The translations under genes were made by a program, and so were the position numbers. Of a stretch of 6,049 bases of DNA, positions 1-5,911 are shown piece after piece. The stretch's first letter is position 1. Each line of letters starts with the position of its first letter. The notes below the pieces were generated by a model. The model saw nothing but the letters and a program-made list of their open reading frames with translations, made no database searches and was not told the DNA's origin. Source of the stretch: Calditrichaceae bacterium (GTDB lineage Bacteria; Calditrichota; Calditrichia; Calditrichales; Calditrichaceae); contig JANTFQ010000146.1 in NCBI GenBank assembly GCA_024763405.1, positions 1-6,049 on the forward strand. The letters are read 5' to 3'.

Positions 1-1737
1 TACTGCAGGTACCATTTTAGTACTGCGGAAGATCAGCTTAGTATCAGTACCGACTGGTTTATTTATGATATTAAGAAACATAAAACAATGCGCAGCGCCG
101 TAAATGTTCGCGCCCGGACGGCCGCTATTAATGCCAATAATGAATTAATACTGGCCGAAATCGCTCCTGCCGAATCCCGGCTTGTCCGCTACACTGCCGG
201 CGAACCCGCGAAAGTGTTGTATAAAACAGCGCTGCCCATCGGTTCTTTTATCATTTTAAAGGACGGTTCTTTTGTTGTGAGCGTGCAGCGCAGCAATGGT
301 TGGCGTGATTTAATTCTCATCCGCAGCGGGGAAGAAACTGCGCTCACCAGCGACTGCACCGACGATCGCGATCCACTGGTTCTAAACGATTCCCTGCTTT
401 TTTTTAACCGCTATCAAAACGGGAATCCGGGGCTGGCGGTTTATAATTTAAACACGCACCGTTTCCGTTCTATTTTAGATGACCGCTATCCCTATTTTTT
501 AGAAGGAAAAGGAAACGCGGAGAATACATTAGTTGCCGCACACTGGGGATCCTCGAGGGAAAAACATTTTTTTATTTTGCCGACAGATTCCTTGTTAAAC
601 CAGGACGCCCCAAAGGAAATATCATTGCCCCACCCGGAATTGGCAACATGGACAAAGCATAAACCGCAGGCCCCGGATACTGCCTTTTCTTATTCCCAAA
701 AAACAACCCGCAAACGCATTTGGATGCCACAGTTTCCACTGGAACACATTTTATCCTTTATCCTGCCCGAACAGGAACCGGGTTCCGGCTGGGGGATTTA
801 CGGCGCAACGATTTGGATGGAAGCCCTGCAGCGCCAGGCGCTGGCCGCCGTATTTTTAATGTTTAAGGAGTACGATAAATCCTTTTTAATGCTGCAGCAC
901 ACCTTAAAAATATTGAACGGCCAATTACTGTCTACCTTTTACCATGGACCGGTAATCTTCGGCTTTAACGGGAATGAATATTTGCATTTGCAGCAGGATA
1001 TGGCCTCCATCGCCTGGGAGCGAAAATATTTTATTGCGGGCAATCCGCGCTTCTGGTTAGACGCGACCGTTTCCTATACACATCATAAAAGCGGTGCTCC
1101 CGGCAGGGGCATAAAATCTTCGGTCTGGCAGGGGCCCGGTCTTTTCGCTCAGGTGCAGTACCTGCTTCCTTCCCGTTATTATCCGGCACTGCCCAAGCGG
1201 CAATTCGCCGTGGGAGCCGGCTACTCTAAATCACTGGACGCGCACTATAATTTTTCCATCGTACAGCTATCGCTTACCGTCGCTTCCAATATTATCAGAG
1301 AAGATATCGGTTTTAAAAACCGCAGTTTTTATCTGAAACAAACGGGGGAAATGCCGCCCTACCAGACCAGCGGGGTGGATCGATTTTATGAATTTGACCT
1401 ACCAAGAGATTTTACATTTACCCGGCCAATCCGTGGACTGCGGGAAGATATATCTGGAAACGGTTTACTTTGGAACTCGGCTGAATTCATTTATTTAATT
1501 GATGATAAAACCGGTTACAAACTCATTTCCCTGCCGGTTAATAATGTAACGGCACAGATCTTTTTTGATTATGCCCGGATTCAGGCCAAAACCAATAAAA
1601 CGGTTTACAGTTACGGGGCGGAGCTTTCCTTTGGTGAGAGCCTGCTGCGATTAGGCGCCGGATATGCCGAAGCGTTTAATAGCTTCAGAGAAAAATCACA
1701 AACGTATTATTTCCGTTTGTCCCTGGCACTGCCCTGA
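1..1737 (+). CDS. Propeller-plus-Omp85-like beta-barrel outer-membrane protein (5' end missing)
   Basis: The frame is open from base 1 to the TGA at 1735-1737 (578 codons), so the gene starts upstream; the ATG at 88 has no ribosome binding site and is probably internal. Numbering codons from base 1, roughly the first 200 show short beta-rich repeats with Asp/Gly turns, as in TolB/PD40-type propellers. From about codon 241 to the end the protein alternates aromatic and polar residues in strand-like stretches with glycine-rich turns, typical of an outer-membrane barrel. An RGL motif at codons 478-480, in a TRPIRGLRED context, followed by FFDYAR at 521-526, matches the pattern of the Omp85/D15 surface-antigen barrel (loop-6 RGF/RGY, then a 'F-x-D' strand). 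The end RLSLALP lacks the classical terminal Phe. Propeller-barrel fusions of this type are known from FCB-group genomes, sometimes with an N-terminal peptidase_MA domain; that part would lie outside this window. Substrate and role are unknown. It is probably not part of the export operon, given the 423-nt gap. Confidence 0.75.
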   Translation, partial: YCRYHFSTAEDQLSISTDWFIYDIKKHKTMRSAVNVRARTAAINANNELILAEIAPAESRLVRYTAGEPAKVLYKTALPIGSFIILKDGSFVVSVQRSNGWRDLILIRSGEETALTSDCTDDRDPLVLNDSLLFFNRYQNGNPGLAVYNLNTHRFRSILDDRYPYFLEGKGNAENTLVAAHWGSSREKHFFILPTDSLLNQDAPKEISLPHPELATWTKHKPQAPDTAFSYSQKTTRKRIWMPQFPLEHILSFILPEQEPGSGWGIYGATIWMEALQRQALAAVFLMFKEYDKSFLMLQHTLKILNGQLLSTFYHGPVIFGFNGNEYLHLQQDMASIAWERKYFIAGNPRFWLDATVSYTHHKSGAPGRGIKSSVWQGPGLFAQVQYLLPSRYYPALPKRQFAVGAGYSKSLDAHYNFSIVQLSLTVASNIIREDIGFKNRSFYLKQTGEMPPYQTSGVDRFYEFDLPRDFTFTRPIRGLREDISGNGLLWNSAEFIYLIDDKTGYKLISLPVNNVTAQIFFDYARIQAKTNKTVYSYGAELSFGESLLRLGAGYAEAFNSFREKSQTYYFRLSLALP

Positions 1738-1931
1738 CCCGGATAAGCCGGAAAACCCAAAATCAAAATTTTAAATATGGAATTATTTATTATTTGTGAT
1801 TTTCTACAAAAAACGAGAACGTAAGAGTTGAAAGCCTAAAAAATGTGTTAACAGTATCACATTTGGTATTTGTTTTATGATTAAATTACACGACTTAATT
1901 GGCCTTTCATTTTTCTTTATCTGGCCAGAAT

Positions 1932-1965
1932 TAATTGAAAATTCCGGCATATATGGGTATGTTTA
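1932..1965 (+). promoter_or_regulatory. Candidate promoter for the polysaccharide export operon
   Basis: TATGTTTA at 1958-1965 matches the Bacteroidota -7 consensus TAnnTTTG at 7 of 8 positions. It lies 20 bp after an ATTG at 1934-1937, in the place of the -33 TTTG box (the known spacing is about 19-21 bp). Read as a sigma70 promoter, the same stretch gives TTGAAA (1935-1940), a 17-bp spacer and TATGTT (1958-1963, 4 of 6). It sits at the end of the AT-rich half of the intergenic region. Transcription would begin near 1970-1975, giving a leader of about 190 nt before the exporter start. This is a pattern match only; other AT-rich words nearby could also serve. Confidence 0.4.
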
Positions 1966-1970
1966 AGGTT

Positions 1971-2008
1971 TCACTTCTGTGAGTGACGTGGCGGAGCTGT
2001 GCCCGGGC
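1971..2008 (+). promoter_or_regulatory. Leader hairpin and ops-like word at the predicted transcript start
   Basis: TCACT (1971-1975) and AGTGA (1982-1986) form a perfect 5-bp stem with a 6-nt loop. Four bases later comes GGCGGAGCTGTG (1990-2001), which resembles the core of the RfaH-recruiting ops element (GGCGGTAGC followed by TG) with one base missing. The self-complementary GCCCGGGC follows at 2001-2008. Polysaccharide operons in Proteobacteria (RfaH) and Bacteroides (UpxY) are known to use NusG-paralogue antiterminators acting in the leader, so the position fits. The resemblance is short and may be chance. Confidence 0.25.
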
Positions 2009-2021
2009 AAACAATGAGCGG

Positions 2022-2048
2022 AGACTGGAAACCGCAGACTGGAAACCG
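2022..2048. repeat. 14-bp tandem repeat, two copies
   Basis: The 13-mer AGACTGGAAACCG occurs at 2022-2034 and again at 2036-2048, a period of 14. Degenerate relatives follow: GGAGAC at 2075-2080 and 2082-2087, and CGGAAACTGATAG leading into the heptamer array at 2101. The whole stretch from 2020 to 2128 therefore reads as a patchwork of related short words rather than unique sequence. It is non-coding and lies within the presumed operon leader. Confidence 0.75.
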
Positions 2049-2100
2049 GGAATTGGACTTCGACCCCGCTAAACGGAGACAGGAGACTGAAAAACGGAAA

Positions 2101-2128
2101 CTGATAGCTGATAGCTGATAGCTGAAGA
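2101..2128. repeat. CTGATAG heptamer tandem repeat
   Basis: CTGATAG occurs three times exactly (2101-2107, 2108-2114, 2115-2121), followed by a partial copy CTGAAGA (2122-2128). The array ends 32 nt before the preferred exporter start. I recall heptamers of this family (reverse complement CTATCAG, read in spurious frames as Leu-Ser-Ala-Ile-Ser-Tyr-Gln) as recurring intergenic repeats in several bacterial phyla, including cyanobacteria and FCB-group genomes. That recollection is not verified here. The period is not a multiple of three, as expected for non-coding DNA. Confidence 0.8.
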
Positions 2129-2150
2129 CATATATGCAATTTAAAAATAC

Positions 2151-2154
2151 AGGA
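2151..2154 (+). promoter_or_regulatory. Ribosome binding site that decides the exporter start
   Basis: AGGA lies 6 nt before the ATG at 2161. The alternative in-frame ATG at 2134 has only a weak GAAGA upstream and would put nine extra polar residues in front of the signal peptide. Both points favour 2161. Confidence 0.6.
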
Positions 2155-2160
2155 ATACAA

Positions 2161-4404
2161 ATGAGACGATTTTTATTCATTCTATTACCGGCATTATTTT
2201 TTGTAACGGCCGTAAACGCGCAGACCATTGATGATTTACGTAAAATCGAGGCGCTGAAAAAGCAGCTTGAAAAAACAGACGGATTACCGGAAGTGAAGAA
2301 AACGGTGTCTCCGGAAGCGGAAGGTAAATCTTTAAAAGTTTTTAAAGACACGCTTTCTCACCCGCTTCCTCCCGTTGCTAAACCGGTTGCGCCTAAAACA
2401 ATAAAACCGGCCACGCTTCCCTATTTTGGCTATGCGGTATTTCAGAATGCGAAGGTAGATTTTTCACCGGAAGTTTACGGACCGGTAGATAATGAATATC
2501 CGCTCGGACCCGGAGATGAAATAGTCATTAGTATCTGGGGCGAAGTGGAATTGCGCCACACGTTAACCATTGACCGCGAAGGACAGGTCTATATTGAGAA
2601 TGTGGGAATTCTTACTTTAACCGGTCTGAATATCAAACAGGCCAAACGAAAACTGCGTAAAGTTCTGAGTAAATCCTATTCTTCCCTGTCCGACGGCAAG
2701 GCTTTTTTAGATTTGTCCATCGGTAAACTGCGCTCCATTCGCGTCTTTGTAGTCGGCAATGTAAAAAGTCCGGGCGTCTTTACGGTACCTGCCCTGACCT
2801 CCCCTTTTAATATGCTCTTTTATGCAGGCGGTGTTCAGAAGGACGGTTCACTCAGGGATATTTCATTAGTCCGCAAGAATAAAAAATTACGTTCTCTTGA
2901 TTTCTATTCTTTTTTAAATAAAGGGGAAAAATACGCCAATGTGCGCCTTCAGAATTATGATGTTATCGTAGTTCCAGCGGTAAAAAAACGGGTCCATCTG
3001 AGCGGCGCAGTGACAAAACCGGCCATTTATGAATTATCGAAAAACGAAAACCTGAGCGATCTGATTCGCTTTGCCGGTGGTTTTAAGGCGAATGCTTATA
3101 TTGAAAATATCGCAGTTGAACGGTATTCGGACAATAAAAAGCGGCAATTACTTTCCATTAATTATAAAGAGGACCGGGGAAACTTTAAGCTGTTAGACGG
3201 GGACCGGGTTACGGTGAGCGCTATTGACCGGAAGATTCGAAACTTCGTTAAAATTTCCGGCCCTGTTTTTGGTCCAACACGTTTTGAATTTTATCCCGGC
3301 ATGACCATAAAAGATTTATTCAGCCAGGTTGATAGTATTGGCGGCGACGCTTACCTGAACCGTGTCCATATCACCCGTATGCTGCCCGACCGTAAGAAAC
3401 AGATGTTGTCGGTAAATCTGAATGAATTCCTCAAAAACAATGATCAGGATTTTTTACTGGCTCCGGAAGATTATATCGAAATCCTTTCCCGCAAGACACT
3501 TTTCCCGGCAGATTCGGTGCATATTTACGGTGCTATTACAAATCCCGGTACATATGAACTTAAAAAAGATATGACGCTGAAAGACCTGATTTTTTCCGCG
3601 GGCGGATTTCTTAGGAACGCTCTAATCGGCCAGGCGGAAATATCCCGCCTGGATCCTTTAAATCGCGATTCCAATAAACTTTCGACGATTATTTATGTGG
3701 ACATTGATTCGAACTACACAAAACAGTTGGAACCAAACACAGGTGATCTGTTTTTCCTTAAAGCGAATGACGATGTCTTTATACGTACGAACAGCGACTG
3801 GGAAATGCAGCGGCATATCAGCATTAGTGGCGAGGTTAACCTGCCCGGGACCTATTCACTTAAAAGCAAAACAGAACGGATAACCGATTTGATTAATAGA
3901 TCGGGGGGATTGAAGCCCACCGCCTATCTCGAAGGCGCTCAGCTTTTTCGTAAAAACCGCGGAGTTGGACAAATTGGTATTGATTTTAAAGAAATTTTTA
4001 ATGACCCGTCCGATCCGCAGAACATTTTTCTTGAAACGGGTGACCGTATTGTGATTCCGGAGAAACTGGCTACGGTAAAAATTGTCGGTGGAATTCATTT
4101 CCCCAGCAGCGTTTTATTTGAAAAGGGCGAAGGACTGGATTATTACATTAAATCCGCCGGAGGCCTTACGGAACTGGCTGACGAAAGTAATATCACCGTT
4201 CGCCTGGCAAATGGGCGTCCTGCGCATTTAAAACGCTTTTTGTTCTGGAAGTATTTATCCGATGATATTACGGCAGGCAGCACCATATATGTACCGGTGT
4301 TCACGGAAAATCAGGATATTGACTGGTCGGGGGCTATCCGTGACGCGGCGGCAATTTTAAGCAGCGTGGCTACGGTGATTTTGATTGTGGACCGGGTGAG
4401 ATAA
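2161..4404 (+). CDS. Polysaccharide export outer-membrane protein, Wza/OPX type, with six SLBB-like repeats
   Basis: The 747-residue product should form the periplasm-to-surface channel for a capsular or exopolysaccharide, working with the Wzz-type inner-membrane protein encoded downstream. Residues 1-20 are a signal peptide (RR, hydrophobic core, cleavage at VNA-Q). There is no lipobox cysteine, unlike E. coli Wza. A short Lys/Glu-rich helix and a Pro-rich linker follow. The Poly_export domain runs from about 113 to 195 and opens with YPLGPGDE, the family signature. Six SLBB-like units begin near residues 194, 277, 362, 452, 552 and 638, each with a 'V-x-G-x-V-x-x-P-G-x-Y/F' start and most with an 'AGG' or 'SGG' turn about 30 residues later. 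Residues 721-747 begin with DW and form a hydrophobic helix ending DRVR, matching the C-terminal membrane helix of Wza. It is much longer than Wza (about 380 residues) because of the extra SLBB units. The codons for its last 20 residues are duplicated after the next gene. Confidence 0.9.
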   Translation: MRRFLFILLPALFFVTAVNAQTIDDLRKIEALKKQLEKTDGLPEVKKTVSPEAEGKSLKVFKDTLSHPLPPVAKPVAPKTIKPATLPYFGYAVFQNAKVDFSPEVYGPVDNEYPLGPGDEIVISIWGEVELRHTLTIDREGQVYIENVGILTLTGLNIKQAKRKLRKVLSKSYSSLSDGKAFLDLSIGKLRSIRVFVVGNVKSPGVFTVPALTSPFNMLFYAGGVQKDGSLRDISLVRKNKKLRSLDFYSFLNKGEKYANVRLQNYDVIVVPAVKKRVHLSGAVTKPAIYELSKNENLSDLIRFAGGFKANAYIENIAVERYSDNKKRQLLSINYKEDRGNFKLLDGDRVTVSAIDRKIRNFVKISGPVFGPTRFEFYPGMTIKDLFSQVDSIGGDAYLNRVHITRMLPDRKKQMLSVNLNEFLKNNDQDFLLAPEDYIEILSRKTLFPADSVHIYGAITNPGTYELKKDMTLKDLIFSAGGFLRNALIGQAEISRLDPLNRDSNKLSTIIYVDIDSNYTKQLEPNTGDLFFLKANDDVFIRTNSDWEMQRHISISGEVNLPGTYSLKSKTERITDLINRSGGLKPTAYLEGAQLFRKNRGVGQIGIDFKEIFNDPSDPQNIFLETGDRIVIPEKLATVKIVGGIHFPSSVLFEKGEGLDYYIKSAGGLTELADESNITVRLANGRPAHLKRFLFWKYLSDDITAGSTIYVPVFTENQDIDWSGAIRDAAAILSSVATVILIVDRVR
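4343..4403 (+). repeat. Direct repeat, copy A: 3' end of the exporter gene
   Basis: These 61 bp, spanning the last codons of the exporter gene up to the second base of its stop, match 5815-5875 at 58 of 61 positions. The mismatches are at 4380, 4381 and 4400. The match begins abruptly at 4343 and stops at the third stop-codon base (TAA here, TAG in copy B). The copies lie 1472 bp apart and flank the AlbA_2/HATPase gene. Confidence 0.95.
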
Positions 4405-4446
4405 AAAAAGTATTTCAAAATATTTTAATGTATACTGGAAAATTAA

Positions 4447-5796
4447 ATGACGCAGGAAGAATTAAAAAAAATTATTTATCATGGAGAAACTGAACATATT
4501 GAGTTTAAAAGAAGTTTCGGACGTGAAATAATTGAAACCAGCGTTGCTTTTGCCAATACACAGGGCGGAATTATTTTACTGGGTATAACCGATTCTAAAA
4601 AAATCTCTGGAATTACAACAGAAAAAGAGACCCTTCAAAATTGGTTAAACCAAATCAAGCTTCAGACCTACCCATCTCTGTTCCCGGATATACAAGAAAT
4701 CTCAATAGACAATAAAAAGGTTGTTATCATAACTATTGCAGAGCATCCTATTAAACCGATTAGTTTTAAAGGACGATACTATAAACGAGTCTCAAATTCA
4801 AATCACCAAATGACCATTACAGAAATTGCCGATACACATCTTAAAACGTTCAATACAAGTTGGGATTATTATCCGGATAAAGAACACAACCTCGCACAAA
4901 TTTCATTAGAAAAAGTGAATCGGTTTATAGAACTTGTAAATAAAAACAATCTGCAAATAACGGATGACCCGTTTACGGTTTTACGCAAATATGAATTATT
5001 AAAAAACGAGACTATCAGTAACGGCTGTTTTTTACTTTTCACGGCAAATGAAACCTTGATAAGTGATATTGAAATCGGCAGATTTTCGGATAAGACAACC
5101 ATTAAAGACGCAATAACAATCCGAACTGATATATTACAGGAAGTTTTATTGGTAATGGATTTTATAAAGAAACATATAAACAAAGCCTATATAATAACAG
5201 GAGAACCCCAAAGAGAAGAACGCTGGGATTATCCTTTGGAAGCGCTTAGAGAAATTGTAATAAATATGATTGTCCACAGAGATTACTTGCATTCATCCGG
5301 TTCAATAATAAAAATTTTTGACACATACATTGAGTTTTTTAATCCTGGCAAACTTTCTGAAAACTTATCCATAAAAAAATTACTAAGCGGAAATTATATA
5401 TCAAATATCCGTAACAAACAGATTGCTTCTGTTTTTAAAGAGGCCGGATTAATTGAAAAATACGGATCCGGCATTCAACGTATTTTAAAGGCTTTTAACG
5501 ATTATAATTTAATTCCGCCAAAATTTGAGGTTAAACAGCATGGTTTTATGGTAACGGTTTTTAAGACCCCTCATAAAACCCCTCATAAAACCCCTCATAA
5601 AACCCCTCATAAAAAATCTTTAAGCGATAGAATTTTAGACTTAATTAAAGATAATCCTGCGGCTACGCAGCAAGAAATTTCTGAGGCGTTAGGTATCGGG
5701 TTTTATACCGTGCGGGAATATTTTAGCAAATTAAAAAGCTCTGGAAAAATTGAGCGCACAGGTGGGCGTAAAGGCGGTTATTGGCTAATTAAGTAG
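4447..5796 (+). CDS. AlbA_2/Schlafen-domain, HATPase_c_4 and winged-helix protein (COG2865-type)
   Basis: This 449-residue protein is of the type annotated as 'ATP-binding protein' or 'predicted transcriptional regulator with HTH' (COG2865). The AlbA_2 (Schlafen, formerly AAA_4) domain covers about residues 8-125, with the core TEHIEFKRS (E16, E19, K21) and AFANTQGGIILLGITD at 34-49. A RecG-like HATPase_c_4 domain follows, with EALREIVINMIVHRDY at 265-280 (N-box-like N273, then HRD) and the glycine turn YGSGI at 339-343. Four TPHK repeats (374-389) form a linker to a winged helix (about 391-449, with TQQEISEALGI and a GRKGGYW wing). It is a cytoplasmic nucleic-acid-binding protein; its target and biochemical activity are not established. 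Start: ATG 4447 with a weak GGA about 8 nt upstream. It is full length with no frameshift. AT-rich composition and flanking repeats mark it as an insertion in a polysaccharide operon, in the operon's orientation. Whether it regulates the locus or is a passenger cannot be told. Confidence 0.88.
   Translation: MTQEELKKIIYHGETEHIEFKRSFGREIIETSVAFANTQGGIILLGITDSKKISGITTEKETLQNWLNQIKLQTYPSLFPDIQEISIDNKKVVIITIAEHPIKPISFKGRYYKRVSNSNHQMTITEIADTHLKTFNTSWDYYPDKEHNLAQISLEKVNRFIELVNKNNLQITDDPFTVLRKYELLKNETISNGCFLLFTANETLISDIEIGRFSDKTTIKDAITIRTDILQEVLLVMDFIKKHINKAYIITGEPQREERWDYPLEALREIVINMIVHRDYLHSSGSIIKIFDTYIEFFNPGKLSENLSIKKLLSGNYISNIRNKQIASVFKEAGLIEKYGSGIQRILKAFNDYNLIPPKFEVKQHGFMVTVFKTPHKTPHKTPHKTPHKKSLSDRILDLIKDNPAATQQEISEALGIGFYTVREYFSKLKSSGKIERTGGRKGGYWLIK
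5566..5613 (+). repeat. 12-bp in-frame tandem repeat (four perfect copies)
   Basis: ACCCCTCATAAA is repeated exactly four times (5566-5577, 5578-5589, 5590-5601, 5602-5613), encoding Thr-Pro-His-Lys four times in the linker between the ATPase-like domain and the winged helix. Third codon positions are identical in all copies, so the expansion is recent or kept homogeneous. Because the unit is 12 bp, changes in copy number would lengthen or shorten the linker without shifting the frame. Confidence 0.95.
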
Positions 5797-5814
5797 TAAC
5801 AATTGGCATTTACA

Positions 5815-5876
5815 ACGCGGCGGCAATTTTAAGCAGCGTGGCTACGGTGATACTGATTGTGGACCGGGTGAAATAG
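5815..5876 (+). pseudogene. Direct repeat, copy B: orphan 3' end of an exporter gene
   Basis: The sequence reads in frame as AAAILSSVATVILIVDRVK and a TAG stop, against AAAILSSVATVILIVDRVR and TAA at the end of the intact exporter. Identity is 58 of 61 over 5815-5875. Its frame is closed by a TAA at 5790-5792, and no start codon with a ribosome binding site precedes it, so it is not expected to be translated on its own. It begins 18 nt after the stop of the AlbA_2/HATPase gene and ends 35 nt before the wzz-like ATG. It is therefore probably the original exporter terminus still joined to its natural downstream neighbour. The bases just before it (5802-5814) do not align with the exporter gene, which marks one junction of the rearrangement. 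Confidence 0.85.
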
Positions 5877-5911
5877 ATTTTATATTTTAAAACGATTAAG
5901 GTAAAATTGAT

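Larger units (their letters stand above)
1738..2160. other. Intergenic region with promoter, leader and short repeats
   Basis: No convincing gene is present. The first half (about 1755-1950) is strongly AT-rich. The second half (about 1971-2100) is richer in G+C and carries the leader hairpin and two families of short tandem repeats. After the upstream stop there is a small CCGG-ATAAG-CCGG stem (1739-1751) without a T tract. A weak AT-rich inverted repeat follows (AAAATCA at 1759-1765 against TGATTTT at 1797-1803). Neither is a good intrinsic terminator. Open frames on the minus strand through 1963-2351 translate the repeat words into low-complexity Ser/Phe/Gln-rich peptides and run into the exporter gene, so I do not call them genes. 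Confidence 0.7.
4404..5814 (+). mobile_element. Putative single-gene insertion between 61-bp direct repeats
   Basis: This 1.4-kb segment lies between the two copies of the exporter 3' end and holds one gene (4447-5796), 42 nt of AT-rich leader and 18 nt of trailing sequence. It is visibly AT-richer than its host gene: by hand count, 4561-4620 is 35% G+C against 47% for 3001-3060. Collapsing the repeats would restore an exporter gene directly followed by the wzz-like gene, the usual order in such loci. No transposase, integrase or terminal inverted repeats are visible, so the mechanism of entry is unknown. Exact ends are uncertain, because either repeat copy may belong to the incoming DNA. An alternative is that the segment replaced most of a second, paralogous exporter gene. 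Confidence 0.55.

Noticed and set aside
88..90. ATG as the true start of the first gene
   Set aside because: The frame is open to base 1, no ribosome binding site precedes the ATG, and the upstream codons continue the same beta-rich style.
1739..1751. CCGG stem as an intrinsic terminator of the first gene
   Set aside because: The stem is only 4 bp and is followed by A-rich rather than T-rich sequence.
2134..2160. In-frame ATG at 2134 as the exporter start
   Set aside because: It has a poorer ribosome binding site and places nine polar residues before the signal peptide; ATG 2161 has AGGA at 6 nt.
1963..2351. Open frames on the minus strand (1963-2160 and 1971-2351)
   Set aside because: They translate the intergenic repeat words into low-complexity peptides, overlap the exporter's signal-peptide region, and show no recognisable domain.
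3695..4098. Open frames overlapping the exporter (3695-3883 +, 3856-4098 -)
   Set aside because: Both lie inside a well-supported SLBB coding region and have no recognisable features.
4405..4446. Similarity between the leaders of the inserted gene and the wzz-like gene (GG, A-rich, then AATT shortly before ATG)
   Set aside because: Both stretches are short and AT-rich, so the match is within what chance would give and does not extend the 61-bp repeat.
4869..5183. Open frame on the minus strand inside the AlbA_2/HATPase gene
   Set aside because: It is an antisense shadow of a conserved coding region with no ribosome binding site or domain.
5566..5613. Phase-variable on/off switch
   Set aside because: The repeat unit is 12 bp, so gain or loss of copies keeps the reading frame; only linker length would change.
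4404..5814. Classical insertion sequence or integrase-borne genomic island
   Set aside because: The only gene is AlbA_2/HATPase; there is no transposase, integrase or terminal inverted repeat, and a 61-bp near-identical flank is far longer than a typical target-site duplication.
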